A DNA stretch of 64,000 nt from Sciurus carolinensis. Its lineage: Eukaryota > Chordata > Mammalia > Rodentia > Sciuridae. A program made the position numbers and the translations under genes. Location of the stretch: assembly GCF_902686445.1 (NCBI RefSeq), contig NC_062223.1, positions 40,208,998-40,272,997 on the forward strand, given 5' to 3'. This document shows, piece after piece, positions 22,837 to 35,790 of this stretch (the stretch's first letter is position 1; the number at the start of each line of letters is the position of its first letter). The notes under the pieces were generated by a model, which made no database searches, had not been told where the DNA came from, and saw nothing but the letters and a program-made list of their open reading frames with translations.

Positions 22837-25800
22837 CGTTCATGGGTGACAGTTCTGCTTCCTCAAATGTTGAAAATACAACGCCAGAGAAGCACGCCAA
22901 GGCAAGCATAAGTTTTTTTAGAAGTAGTACACAGACTTCATTTTATTTCTTCAAGTCAATTCAATCACAGTTAACAAGTTTATAGTTTTGCTAAAGAATA
23001 ATCATGCTTTTTAGAATGCTAAGAGGGACACTGGCTACTTGTCTTTGATGAGCATCCAAAAATCAGGTAATTAACACTTAACCACTTAACTAATGATTTA
23101 AGTGTATTTAAAAAATAAATTAGGTATTCTAAGATATAAGTTTTATGTTCTTAATATAATATAATATTATTATGGTAAACACTTTCAGTCTTTTTTATTT
23201 TAAAAATAGTCAAAGTGGGTTTCTTTAGTATGCTTTTTTTTCCTCCTGACTCCTTTCTGAAGCAACATTAATATCAAAACTATATAATTCCTACTATACA
23301 GCTGGTAAAACTAAGGGTTTCAGATAACCTTTTTGAGAAAATAAATTTTACTTGTTGACAATCTGCTCCATAAATTTAAAAATGGTTTATGTTTATACTG
23401 ATATACATAATGATTATGTTTATACTAATTCTAACTTTAAAATGAAATCATATGCTAATGAAATTAATCTCACCTAAACAGAGAAATGTTCAATAAGCTG
23501 AAATGAAACTCTTGTCCATACAATGATGTGTTATCACTTAGAAAGCATTTAGATTTTTTAAAGTGCTGTCCTCCTATTCTTCACAATGGGTGAAACATTC
23601 TGGCACTAAGAAGTTTTGTTTCACCTTTACTGTTATGCATTGGCACAGAGAGGCTAATGACCAGGAAGAGCAGAAATAAGTTGGTTCCTGCTAAAGGAAA
23701 AAGCAAAGAGCTATGCAAGAAGGACTGCAAGGAACTTGGGGCAAATGTAAGAGTGTAAAGATGAAGAGGTTTAGCATAAACCATAGCCCATTTCTCCATC
23801 CTCTGATCTGCACCATGCTTTGAATGAGAGGAGAGCAATTGAAGCCTAGAAAATCAGCCGGAGCTACAGTGCAGAGTGGCTATCATCCACAAAGGCAGAG
23901 TAACAGTAAAGTCAACAGATGAAGGGACTAGAGTTTATCCCTTTGAATTAAAGACACAGAAACTATACATGAACTGAGCTTCCTGTGGCTATTAAATAAC
24001 GTAATAAAATGGCTTGTTATTTAATAGATAATATTTTAATTCACACTATATACCTGTAATGACATTCTCTCAGTTGACCTTCTGGAGAGAATAATCCAGT
24101 TCCATGGAAATAGGTCACCAATTCTCCTCTCTATGGGTGAGAACTTTTCTCTGTATTTCATTTCTCTAACAAGAGTGCATGTGATCAAGTAGAGTTTTAA
24201 CTTCATCCGCAGTTTACTAAACTTTAGACTATTCTCTTTTGTATTACAGGCCCCTGATGTCCTTTCCCTTAAAGCATTTACTTCAGAATAGTTATAATTG
24301 TAAACTCTTTCTATGCCCTTTGCGATACGTGTAAATCATTTGAAATGTCTTTTAACAGTTTTGTACCCTAGGAATGTCTTTCCCAAGAACCTACCAGCCA
24401 TCTCTTTGAAATGTAATCATCTAGGAAGACAGAAACCCTATCTCTCAATGTTTTTTAGGGTAGGAGACTAATTTCAGTGGGTGGCAATTAACAAACACAG
24501 AAGGCCTAATCCCAAAGTAAAGCATTTGCAAATTTTGTATAACTTTCAGTATTCAACACTTTGAACATCTAACATTTTTTCTTAATCAGTGCTCAAAAAT
24601 ACAGAAAGAGAAAAAAGAAAAAAACCTCTTACCTTTGGTTCAGCGGAGTTGAGCTCAGACTGAGTCCTAGCCTGTCTCCCTCTATTACAATATCCTTGAA
24701 TAAAATCTTAATTTTATGCAGTGCTATATTTTCTTGGCACATACATTCATATTTTGTACATTATAAAATATACAGCAATCATTCATTCATTCTTCCTTGA
24801 TTAAAAAAAAAAAAAAAGCAGACCTTAAACATGTTTCCTTTATCTGGTACTGTCAGTCTTTGGTATGTAGTGGGACAAAACAAACAAACAAGAATATCAT
24901 TCTCATGTTCTAATCACCAAAAATTTCTAGATTTCATTTGAAGTAAGTGAGGAAGAAAGATTTCTTTGGGAGAGAATAATTTTAACCCAAACTAAAGACT
25001 CATAATCTCCCAACCCAAGAGTTTTTGTTTGTTTTTGGTATTTCTGTATATGCCTCATGTGCTTATTGTCTTCTCTAAGTGGGAATTCTAAAAGGGACCT
25101 CAAACTCTCTTAACAAAACTACAAACAAATTTGAGAGTGCTGGATTTTGTAAATCAATTTTAGCAATGAAAGAGATCTTTGTTCTATCTCTTTCTGTATC
25201 TTCTTTAATTATTTGTTTCTTTTATTACCCTTTGGTTAGGTGTACAGAAATATACAAAACTGAATAGGTGCTCCATCTTTCTACATATTGCCTCTGAAAA
25301 AAGGAAAGCTAATTGAATCTTATGTAATTTGCTGATGGACCAGCAGTGTGTACCCCAAATGATGATAGCCATCCAAACCTAGTCATTCATATAGATATAT
25401 GAGGAGGAAAAGTGACTGATACCTTGAATTTGACACACTTTAAGTTAGATCCTGTATATTAGGCCAAACTTTACCTCTGAGGTACCTAGGCTAGGTTGTC
25501 ACAATGACAGGTAAACTTGCCTAGAGAAGCAATGGAAGTTACCATAGATGATGGTGATAGACGTCAGAGATAAGGACACAAAGAGAGCATTCCCCAAGTA
25601 GTTGCTTGATAGAGATCAGGCATTATTTTCTATAACAAATAGTCAAATTGGTGCAGCACATTCACACGTCATTAATTCTAGGATAATAATATCTGAACAT
25701 TCTAAGTCTATTAAGAGACAAATTGCTTCAATCAGCCTATGAGTGGCAGATACTTTAAAATATCAAGGACTTGGGCAGTTGAAAAGTCAATTGTGAATGG

Positions 25801-26149
25801 GGTCTGTAGTAAATATACTGTCCCAAAACATCCACCTGCATTTCAAAAGAGTGAAGTGAAATCTTCCTAAACAGACCAGAAAATGGAAGAAAAATTGGGT
25901 GCATTGTCCTAACAAACAGTGACAATGACTTGTAGAATCTTAATGATCAACATTTCTGCAGCAGCAAGAAAGACAAATAATCTCGCCAGAGAAATCATCT
26001 GGAGAAATCATATCCTTTACAGATTTTGATACGTGGAACCTCTGGTTTAATCTCAAGACAACCAAAGCACTCATGAAACATATTAAATAAAAAAACTACG
26101 AACAACTAGCAAGTTTTTTCTTGTGGCGTATTTCAATGTAAATAAGAGA
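22837..26149. other. Unassigned DNA, no gene seen
   Basis: No gene or clear repeat family was recognised. The 85-codon reverse frame at 23581-23838 has no identifiable domain. A poly(A) tract lies at about 24804-24818. The 25300-26050 stretch may be old retroviral-like or L1 sequence, but I cannot show it. Confidence 0.4.
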
Positions 26150-26450
26150 ATTATACTAAAAGGATGAAAGGAATATTCATTGCAAAATTCTTTTTAATAG
26201 CTGAAAGCACTAAATTACCTCAATGTGTACTAATAGAGAATGATTATACGAATAATGGTTTAGTTTTAATAAAAGAGAATACTAAACAGATATTCAAAAT
26301 CATACATCATAACAATGATAGTAGTGCTTATATAATTTAAGGGACAAAAGAATTATCCAAAATGTAATTTGTGCTATTGGGATGATTACCTAAGAGTATG
26401 TAGGTATATATAGAAGAATGCTGAAACTTGTTCTAAAATCAAAACATGAT
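26150..26450 (+). repeat. L1M-type LINE 3' fragment
   Basis: 'gaatattcattgcaaaatt', 'tttttaatagctgaaagcac' and 'aataatggtttag' follow the common L1M pattern (first lodging as 'tattcattgcagcattgttt..taatagc'), diverged. Confidence 0.5.
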
Positions 26451-26528
26451 CTTTCTCTGGATATGGAGATCATGTTTTCTTTTGCATTTTTCTTTCTTGT
26501 CCATTCTGCTTTCAAATTCCCTGCCCTA

Positions 26529-26690
26529 ATATATATATAAATATATACATATATTTACATATGTATATATGTATACATATATTTACATATGTATATATGT
26601 ATACATATATACATATATTACATAAATTATACATATGTATATATTTGTATATTTATATATATACACAGTATATATAGTATACTATAATGC
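26529..26690. repeat. TA/ATAC-rich array with a ~30 bp higher-order unit
   Basis: Blocks such as 'catatatttacatatgtata' occur twice in tandem about 30 bp apart (26549-26609) within a longer TATA/TACA-rich tract. Confidence 0.85.
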
Positions 26691-26822
26691 ATAGATGTAT
26701 ATATTCAAAAATACTCAATAATGAATAATTATAAAATATCAGGATAAAATTTTATGCTCTTTGTGAGCCAACAGGTTAGCCTGCCACTGATTCATACATG
26801 CTTCCAAGATATGTGATTCTGG

Positions 26823-26893
26823 TTAAGTGCCCCTGACTTCAATCTCAGTATCCCCCACCTCCGTCAAAAAAAAAAAAAAAAAAAGAAAAGAAG
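26823..26893 (+). mobile_element. 5'-truncated ID-type SINE with target-site duplication
   Basis: Only the 3' end of the SINE is present ('ttaagtgcccctgacttcaa', then 'tctcagtatccccc'), followed by an A tail of about 18 and an AAAAGAAAAG run. The 12 bp ATGTGATTCTGG occurs perfectly on both sides (26811-26822 and 26894-26905). This identifies it as a discrete L1-mediated insertion truncated at its 5' end. Confidence 0.9.
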
Positions 26894-26905
26894 ATGTGAT
26901 TCTGG

Positions 26906-27360
26906 ATCAGAGGCAAAGTATTAATAACTCATGATTTAGCAGGCAGCATGAGGTTCATGTTCTCATTGAATCTCCTTGTTCCCAACATCCTTCAGGAGTG
27001 CAGAAGGGAAGCTGTGTAGATAATCCTTCTGTGTCATAAACCAGGAATCTTGAGCTTAACAGACCTGCATCTTTTGGATCTTCTTGCTAGACTGTCTGAT
27101 CATTGAGCCAAAGGGAAAGATATTACACCCTTCAAGAAATTCATCTGCCCTTGGCCCCAGATGTCGACATCTTCTTTCTTCCAAGGCAGTTTGCTGTTTT
27201 TAAAAAAATCCTTGAAAAACTAATTTCCAACAAACTATCAATGTACCTTGTGTGGATCATGGGCTCAGAGGTGAAAGACCCGATGAAGTTTTGTCTCCCA
27301 GCACATTGTTAGCCTCCAATTCATCGTCTGACATTCCTTTCAGTCTCAACTTATGTGCAA
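26906..27360. other. Unassigned DNA, no gene seen
   Basis: Short overlapping frames at 27103-27464 run into L1 sequence. No domain is recognisable. Confidence 0.45.
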
Positions 27361-27369
27361 AGAAAAGAG

Positions 27370-27840
27370 AGTCTTTATTTTTATTTATTTTTACAGACTG
27401 CATTTTGATTAATTGTACACAAATGGGGTACATCATTTCGTTTCTATGGTTGTGCAAGATGTAGATTCATACCATTCATGTAGTCATACATGTACCTAGG
27501 GTAATGATGTCTGTCTCAATCCACCATTTTTCTTACCCCCCATCATTTCCCTCTACGAAATCTAAAGTTCCTCCATTCTTCTCTCACACTCACCCCGCTA
27601 CCCCCATTATATATCATCATCCACTTATCAGGGAAATCATTCAGCCTTTGATTTTTTGGGATTGGTTTATTTCACTTAGCATGATATTCTCCAATTGTAT
27701 CCATTTATCTGCAAATGCCATAATATTATTCTTTTTTATGGCTGAATAATATTCGATTGTGTATATATACCACAGTTTATACATTCATCTGTTGAAAGGC
27801 ATTTGGGTTGGTTTCACAATCTAGCTATTGTGAATTGAAC
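27370..27840 (-). mobile_element. L1 3' end (sciurid-type), reverse, 5'-truncated
   Basis: In plus coordinates a T-rich tail is followed by the reverse 3' UTR ('gtacacaaatggggtacatc', 'ttcctctacgaaatctaaag'-like) and then the reverse ORF2 C-terminus ('tttatggctgaataatattc' at 27736). The copy is truncated near 'ctagctattgtgaattgaac'. The first ~200 bp are closely similar to 40068-40275. Confidence 0.85.
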
Positions 27841-27926
27841 TGCTTAGACACCATTACTAACACTGCCAGCTTGCCCTCTGAGTGAGCAAATGAGTTCTTT
27901 GTCAGAGAGTTCTAGCACTGAATTTT

Positions 27927-28116
27927 TTCTTTTCTTTTTTTTTTTTTTTTGAACCTGGCATTGAACTCAGAGGCATTTGACCACTGAGGCACATTCCCAG
28001 CCCTATTTTGTATTTTATTTAGATACAGGTTCTTGCTGAGTTGTTTACCGTTTTGCCATTGCTGAGTCTGGCTTTGAACTCACAATCCTCCTGTCTCAGC
28101 CTCCCAACTGCTGGGA
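27927..28116 (-). mobile_element. B1-dID composite SINE, reverse, 5'-truncated
   Basis: A T-rich tail (27927-27952) is followed by a reverse ID unit ('gaccactgaggcacattccc') and a reverse B1-like unit ('gtctcagcctcccaactgct'), which stops at 'gggat', short of the normal B1 5' end. TAGCACTG occurs at 27913-27920 and 28117-28124, extended to about 12 of 14 matches, and is the probable target duplication. Confidence 0.85.
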
Positions 28117-28124
28117 TAGCACTG

Positions 28125-29439
28125 GTTTTAAAAACCTGCTAAGAATCTGCAATTTTGTATTCCTCTTATGACACCTGCATTTTACTGCTGAGAAAAGATT
28201 TTCTTATCTTTTTATCCTGAATGATTTCCTGCAACTCTTTCTCTCCAAAGAAATCACTGGGACAAAATACATTCATTGAGGGGAAGTATCTCTACCCATC
28301 TTATGAGGTGAGTTAAGGATGCTTAGGATAACTAGCCTATTCCAGATTAAGAACCCAAGATGCAAAATATATTTAGAACATCAGTAAGATATATTCTAGA
28401 AGCACTGCTCATCTCCATACAATAAATGAAAATAGACTATTAGAAAAAATGAATTTACCTTATGTGGGCTCCTACATGTAAAACACCCCTTTCCACCACA
28501 AGTAAAATCCTCTATTACTCAAAATAACTGAGTTCCATTACTTACATTCAATCTTTCTGATATTCAGGAAGTTCAATTCTCTGCATCCTTAGAGCTTTGC
28601 TGCTTTATTTCTACATTTCTTCTTATTCTAAGCAGACATAAAAATTAAGGCACCCAAAGTAACAGACAAATGTCATCATTGTCTATGGCTGTAACTGAAA
28701 AATCACTTAGATAAGGAATTTTTTTTAACTGCTACTAGCTCTAGTTTTATACTCTATTTGAAAAGAAATCAAATCCTCAAAAGTACTTAGACTTTCTAGA
28801 AAAGTCCATATATGGAATAAAAATAATAGCATCACATAACTTCGTAAAAATGACTATTGAATCTAGTGATGTAATGAAAAAAAAATTTACTGTTATGGTA
28901 ATTACCAGGATTTTCAAATACCTACCCGATCATGAAATGAATGAAAAGGTTTAGTAGTCTGTGATTATTATGAACTTTCTACGTATTTTTGTTTAAATCA
29001 CCAGTTAAATAATTTATTCTAATTGGAACACAAAGCTTTCCTTTACTTCAGTCTATTAGCCTATGGATAGTTAAATAAATTAAATATAATACACTTCTTT
29101 GCCAGGAACAATGCATGACACATAAGTGAGTTTAAAATTTAACATTATCAGTGTTGACATTCATAGAAGGTCAAAACCCAGTGCTACATTACAAAAGTAG
29201 ACAGTGATAAAATTCTTTTAGTTTGAAATAGGGAGGTGATTTTTCCTTGTGCTACAGATATTTTACCCTTAAATTTTAAAGAACAGTGTGACATAAAATT
29301 TTCAGAAAGCATAGTACAGTATATAGTGTAACAGGTAGATCATATAAAGACAGAATTTGGATATTACTATTTATGTCATTATTGCTTCTTTATTAAAGCA
29401 CTGATGTGTAGGCCATGTGTAGCTATCATTTTAATTTTT
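28125..29439. other. Unassigned AT-rich DNA, no gene seen
   Basis: No repeat or coding signal was recognised by eye. Confidence 0.5.
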
Positions 29440-29940
29440 TTCTTCCCATTTTTTGCTCCACCTTCTATTGCTGTGAAAGTAATATTTCTAAAGCTCAGCT
29501 CCAGATTTTCTGACTCAGAACCTTTCAATGCATAACACCCAAATTTTAACCTCTATAATTTAGTTCCTATGAGTTCTTTTCAAATTTATTTCATACAACT
29601 ACCCTCAACTACTTTATAGCCATAAAAGCAACACTAACCAGAGGTCTAGGCTTTCATGTGTTCACCCATGCTCTTGACATCTTACTTGACATTTCCCCTT
29701 TACACAATCATTGGCTGAAATCTTCTGTCCTCCAAGTCTTACTCGAAGCTCCACCTTCCCATGGAACTATTCTTGAATCTCACAAATAAATAGAACCTCA
29801 AAACTAAATGCAACCTCTTTCCCTTTTCAGCCTTCCACTTGGCTAGTACCTCTCCTATGTCACTTATCTAGTTTCCATCATATTATAATCACGTGTACTA
29901 TGTCATCCCTGATATATATGTATGTAAATATATAATATTA
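29440..29940 (+). repeat. L2-like LINE 3' region
   Basis: The L2 3' order is visible: 'tctaaagctcagctccagat' (29488), 'cttactcgaagctccacctt' (29738), 'cctatgtcacttatctagtt' (29853), 'catattataatcacgtgtac' (29878). It is diverged but colinear over 450 bp. Confidence 0.6.
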
Positions 29941-31559
29941 GATATATAATAGTAGCATAGTATACACAGTAACAGAGAGTGGTCACTGGCATATATAATC
30001 ACCATCACATATATTTCATATAATGTAATGTGGAGCATCTTACTCTAATATTTTTGTTTGCTAGCCTTTGCCAACATTATGCAAAATGCCAAAGGAAACA
30101 CCAAAATGCCATTATTTGAGTTAACATAAGCTTTCAGAAAGCAAATTCTCTCTAGCATCAAGTGAATCTCAGCTTGTAGTACTTGATTATGATTTAGTTT
30201 TGATTTGAATATTTCTGCCCCTTATTAAAAAATTTGGAGACCTTTATAAATTTCCTAAAACTACATTTACCTGTAACATTATTTTATTCTTCAAGCTCTG
30301 AGCCCTTCATTGTACAACGCACAGTGGTCTTCTGAAGGACTCAGAAGCAATGCCATCTATGGCTTAGAAGCACTTCTAAAAGAGGCAGGTGGGTAACCAC
30401 AGGAGCCAAGTTCACCTTGGAAATAAACTCTAAAGAGCTGTAACTCTCCAAGGAAAGCAAATGAAAATGTTGATTGCAGGAAAAAAGTGAACATTTGAAA
30501 ACGGATTAAAACAGATGAATATTTAAAATATCATACATAATTTTAACTATTTGGCATGATTGACTCTGAACCACTTTTGTCTTCTACCTGTGTTTTTTGA
30601 AAGAATTCAACGATTTATGCTGTTGATCTCTCCTTTAGTCAGTAGACAATTTACCAGTATTTGCAACATGGGCCTACCTTAATTTAACCTCTACCCTTAG
30701 AAGAATATGGGTTTATGGGCTGTCTCATTCAGATAGAATGCTAAATTAGAAAGCAAAAGCCAATACATTTGTTAAATATTAGGCAGAGGTTCTACAAGAC
30801 TGAATTTCTATTTCAAGACTGATTCCCAATAACTGTAATTCCAAATTCCAACTATCATATAGTTTTTAGGCACTGAACTGAACTTTTAAACTAACAAATA
30901 AATTATGATGAAAATTAAAAAAAAAAAAGCTCTAACTCTCCATCACAAAGCAAATAACCCCAGGGCATCATTGCTCACTGCCCCAAAACAGTGTGACTGC
31001 CCCAAAACTCATAAGTTGCAGTGCCACGTAGTGAGAAGGGGAGTTTTCAGAAGTGTGAGAACTGATGATAAAGAGAGTTGTTGGCACTGAGGGAAGGAGA
31101 CGCTTTCAAAGGAGGCAAAAGCAACCGATGCAAAGTGTACCTCAGAGGATCTAGAGTTCAAACACAGTCCTAGCCACACTGCAAGTGAGAAGATAGAGAG
31201 GTCTAGTCACTATATAAATATTTTTTTGCATATGCTTTTATTATCTTAAGATTATTATAAAAGTATGTAAAATAGCCCTTTGGGGAAACACCAGGATTTC
31301 TATTATTTCTCAATTCTAGAAAGTAAAATGGTCAACATTCTTTCTATTAGGATATCTTTTGAGGTCTCAAATGTGGTTGAGAATACATTAGAATACACTG
31401 TGTGATTCTTCTTCTAAGCCATTCTTTTTATATTTGGCACTGAAAAAGAAGGAACTTGCCAAAGGATATAGGATGTTACTATAGTGAACAGAATAATAAT
31501 TTTCATATTTTGGTTTTTAATCCTGTGCTGTAACTCTAGCACACCTCACAGCTATTTTG
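29941..31559. other. Unassigned DNA holding one exon-like segment
   Basis: Mostly AT-rich and unrecognised. The segment 30296-30388 is listed separately. The 30930-31190 block is richer in GC and has a weak MIR-like phrase ('gagttcaaacacagtccta') near 31153. Confidence 0.4.
30296..30388 (+). other. Candidate isolated exon (93 bp, phase 1-1)
   Basis: The segment is preceded by a T-rich tract ending TTATTCTTCAAG and followed by GTGGGT, so it has AG/GT boundaries. Entered after one base of a split codon, it stays open for all 31 codons and reads in part LSPSLYNAQW and GLEALLKEAG. Because 93 is divisible by 3 and both ends are phase 1, it could be skipped without a frame shift. It is GC-richer than its neighbours and matches no repeat I know. 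I do not recognise the peptide and no partner exon is visible in the window. Chance is a serious alternative. Confidence 0.22.
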
Positions 31560-31564
31560 ACACC

Positions 31565-31820
31565 TAATATCATTATTTACACAGAAATTTAGGACAGGAT
31601 TCAGCAATTTTTTCTCTGTGTGTATAAAGACAGATGGTAAACACTTTAGGTTTTGCTGGCCATACAATCTCTACTGCAGCTACTGAAGTCTGTCATTGCA
31701 GTATCGAATGAGCCATGAACAATATGAAAATGACTAGCTGTGTTCCCCCAAAATACTTCATTTAAAAAATGGGCAGTCGGTCAGATTTGGTTGGCTATAT
31801 TTTATCAAACCCTAGTTTAA
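31565..31820 (+). repeat. Ancient MER-type DNA-transposon fossil
   Basis: 'gatggtaaacactttaggtt', then 'ttgctggccatacaatctct' and 'atttggttggctatatttta', follows a well-known mammal-wide MER-type element (with 'agtaaatattttaggctttg' and 'gggccatacggtctctgt'). I do not assert the exact family name. Confidence 0.6.
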
Positions 31821-33843
31821 AACATTGTTTTAGTATTGTAGTTAAAATCTGAAAATTTTGATTAGGGTGAAGTAACCCCTATTTATTTGCCTTCTATTTT
31901 CCTTCTTCCCTTCTATCCTACCACCTTCACTCTGATCATAAGGAATACTGGTTACCCTTGCATGACTGCCTGCTTTTTTGGAAGGGTTGAACTTGCCAGG
32001 AATTGGTGTCTTAACATATTCCTGCCTAGAAATTTAATTTGTAGTTGAAAGACAAACTTTAAACTTACATTTGTCCCCCTCAGTTGGGTCCTTTTTCCTT
32101 TTATTTCTTAAAAGCAATCCAACTGCTGAGTCCTTAAAATACTCCCGGTTTATTCTCTGCACTATAATTATCAACATACATTTAGATAAGCAAATTCAGT
32201 TCAGCCTTTTTTTTTTTTCCTTTCAAATTGACCAGCCCAGTATTTTGTACAAAATATTCAATAAAAATTATTCAGTGAATAAATGCCTAAATAAGTAATA
32301 TATTTAGAAAGCAGAAGAAAAAGATGTTAGGTAAATGTCATGAGATCAATTTGGCTAGAAAATTCCAAATGAGCCATGAGTCATTTATGCTTTATTTCCT
32401 TATCAATCTTATATGAATCTACTAATATTGGCAACTGCCAAACTTGGCTGAGAGTTTTGGATAATTGATACCAATTTGAATAAGAAATTGTTATAATTTA
32501 TCCAAATTGATCTATCAGTCTTATGAAGTCATTTGATTTCTCCTATGAATTCAAAGTAAAATGTCATGTAAATGTGTAAGCAGCTTTTAACAAAGACGGG
32601 TGATTATTTTCTAATGACATCCAAGTTACAAAATGTGTATTTTATTATCATTTCATTACTATCACAAATAATGAGATTATTCTTTGGGACTATGTCACCA
32701 GATTGTAGAGAATTTCAGATTATCAAATAAGTGTTTTACTTTCTCCAATGTCATATGTATACTCACTAACAAATCAAACACTTTTTGCTCTTCCTTAAGC
32801 TTTTACTCCACAGGAAAGACTCGCTTTTCAAATCAATGAATCAAAGAAACCTGTTAAAGTCAAGGACTTTGAGTCCCATGGTGGGAAAGGGTATTTCTCA
32901 ATTCTCCCATTCAAGGAGTCTCTCTTTTGTCTTTTCTTCCCTCCAAGGCTGATTTCTCTTTTCTTAAAAATTATCCTCAACTCCATAGCATTCTGCTATT
33001 TTGAAAACTCAACTGTTTACATAAACCTTTGTTTTTGCCACTAACTTGGAAATGAGATTTCTTTCTCTGCTATATCTGTTTTAGGCTGTAAATAGTTGTG
33101 GTGGGAGGGAATCCCTGAGGGAAGCAAGGGTCATGGCAAAGTCAATTGGAGGTTGTAAATAAAGAGAAATAACACAAATCTTCAACCTGGATCTAAAAAC
33201 AGGCTTTAAAATACCAGACACAAATACAGAGGAATATTCACAGGGTAGATTTTTAAACACAAAGATGTCTTAGGTTCAAGATAAGGATCTTCAATCTACA
33301 AAGTGAGCCCAGGTGGGAAATTATTTCCCAGTGGGGAAATCATTGTCTACCTTAAATAAGATTCGCTGGATGCAAATAACAAATCCAAGGTGAACACTGC
33401 AAACAGAAAAGTTTATTTTAAGGGTACAGAGGCTAACTCCTAGTATCCAACAATAGAATAGACATGACAATATTTGAAAACTGGAAAGTTGCCAGGATTC
33501 TTTACCTCTTGTCTCTGTCTCTCTCTTTATATCTCTTCAATGCTTCCCATGTCTCTTCCAGAGCTCACTCTTCCCTTATTTTCCATTGCATAATGTAGCA
33601 GTTAAAAGAAAGCTAAGCTTTCCTTAATAAACTGTATCAAACTGATTAGAATTTCTTCAACCTAATTCCAAATTTCTAAGTATGCAATCTCCTTGGTGGA
33701 GTTTGGTTCACGTGTTATTCAGCTATACTGTTATGTCCATGCCTGACAAGACACCAGGTAAGGTGAATAGATCTTTGTGACAATGAAATCTCCAAAATAT
33801 GTTTACTCTGAAGACTCAGAACTTAATTAGACAGATACTTCTC
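31821..33843. other. Unassigned AT-rich DNA, no gene seen
   Basis: No gene or repeat family was recognised. A T run at 32208-32219 and pyrimidine-rich patches are the only low-complexity features. Confidence 0.5.
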
Positions 33844-34230
33844 TGTTAGCTTTTCATTTCTGTAGCAAAATATGTGAGCTAAGCAACTTGTAAGGAGGAA
33901 AGTTTTATCTTGGTTTGTGGTTTCAGAAATTGCAGTGTATGGTCAGTTAACATAGGCCACAAGCTTTTAGGCCAATGGTGAGACATAACATCATGGCTAG
34001 AAGCACAAGTGGAACAAAGTAGATCACCCCATGGAAGTAGGAAAGTAAAGAGAGGGAAAGATGAGGGGCCAGCCTCCAAGTACTTCCTTCAAGAGCATGC
34101 GCCCTCTGACCTAACTTCCTTCTACTAGGCCCCACCTCTTAAAGGATCTATCACCTTTTCTAGTGCCAGAGGCTAGAGATCAAACTTTCATTATATAGGT
34201 CTTTTGGGGCCATTCAAGATCCAAACTACA
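33844..34230 (-). mobile_element. MaLR/ERVL-type solo LTR, reverse (about 387 bp)
   Basis: In plus coordinates it starts TGTTAG and ends CTACA, giving TG...CA termini in either reading. Reverse reading gives 'tgtagtttggatcttgaatg', then 'gaggtggggcctagtagaag' and 'gaagttaggtcagaggg'. Near its 3' end are 'aagataaaactttcctcctt' and 'ttgctacagaaatgaaaag'. This is the layout of MaLR LTRs of the MT/MST kind. No matching duplication was found (left TTCTC, right GAAAC). Frames at 33879-34135 are by-products. Confidence 0.75.
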
Positions 34231-35570
34231 GAAACTTCAGTGAAAAGGAAATGATCAAACAATAAGGAATGAAATTTTCTGGCTAAAAATTTGCAATAGT
34301 GAACTTAAGCACAAATAAGTAATCCTTTGACTAAGAAATTATACTCTCAACAATTCTGTGAGTATGATTTGTAGGTAAGGATGTTTCTCATAGTCTTATT
34401 TATAAAAGCAAACAAAAAATTAGAAAAGACTTTGCAATTGTTGATTATTATACTAAGAATGCACATATATACTTGATAACCAAACTTGTTCTGCTCACTT
34501 AGTGGTTGGTATATGATTATTTCAGGATAAGATATATAATTTGTTTAAGATAGGGTAACTATCTTAGCCATCTGTGATTTCATCCATTGTCAAAGAAGTC
34601 ATGAATTTTTTTTTCAATTAGTCAGAAAGCTCCAAGCATTTTCAGATCTACATATCTTAAGAATGCTCAAATGAACATTTTGCCTCTAGAGATTTCTAAT
34701 ACAAATTGATTTTATCTATATTCACTTCCTTAGAGAGATGAAAACACACCTCAAAGACTTTAACAATGTATGTTTATTGGGAACGGTGGGCTGGAATTTT
34801 GTAAAAGCAGAAGCCTAGACATAGTTCTAGAGATAGGAAGAAAAGTTGGTTTTGTTTGTTTGTTGTTTTTAAAATGGATTTTAATATGTATTTAAACTCA
34901 AAGTATAAAAAATTTATTTGTCAATACAGGTGCAAGTAAATGATTGAACAAACAAGCAAAGGAATGAATAAGTAAATGAGACTAAACTTCCATGCTAAAA
35001 AATTAAATTATTTATGGAGATATTTTGCTTTGAAGAAGATGAAGCCTCTCAACTCCTTAGGTATGGGCTGGCTGCACCGAGTGGTCTCCTAAAAGCTACA
35101 GTATGAAAGGAGAAAAGACAGTGGTTTTACATTAGAGAAATAGGATGAACACTGTGTCAAGCCAGGCAATTCAAGCTTATATGAACCATGATGAGTTCTA
35201 TTCACAGTATATACTCTTGATATGATGAGACAACCAATAGGTTCAGGAAACTAAAAGAAGGAAACTGGAAGAATGGATCATAGTAAAAGTGGGAGGCTGT
35301 GCATAAACTTAGAGGACAGTCATTCAAAACATATCATAGAATGTATAACTTCAGGCATCAGACTGGTGTGGTCAGTATTACAGTTTTAATTTCCTAGAGC
35401 TTGTACATCTAATGTAGACATGAATTAAAAATTAAAACAATCAATGAAGAAATAATCACACATTGTGATTCCCCTCTTATGAGGGGAATAGGGAAAAATT
35501 CCTACACCTTAAGAAAATAGTAAGCTAAATGTTATTCCTTCCTTAATATGTCACCCTGCTAGCAATCTAT
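34231..35570. other. Mostly unassigned DNA, possible L1M fragment at 34310-34470
   Basis: The 34310-34470 stretch ('aatcctttgactaagaaatt', then 'tcttatttataaaagcaaac') weakly follows the L1M 3' region in plus orientation. The rest was not recognised. Confidence 0.35.
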
Positions 35571-35579
35571 TCCTTGACT

Positions 35580-35790
35580 TTTTGAATATATTTTCCAAAT
35601 GATAATCGTATATATTTATGGGGGAGAGTGTGATGCTTTAATAAATGTATACATTGTGGAGTGAAATAATCATTTGGATTAGCCCATATGTCCTCACAAA
35701 TACTTATCACTTCTTTATGATGAGAACAATTAAATTAATCCTTTTTAGCTCTTTTGAAAAATCTGCAATGTATCATAATCAGCTGTGGAC
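35580..35790 (-). repeat. L1M 3' UTR fragment, reverse
   Basis: 'atatatttatgggggagagt', 'tgtatacattgtggagtgaa' and 'gatgagaacaattaaatta' are the common reverse L1M 3' UTR phrases. A second, independent copy of the same region starts at 63815. Confidence 0.7.
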
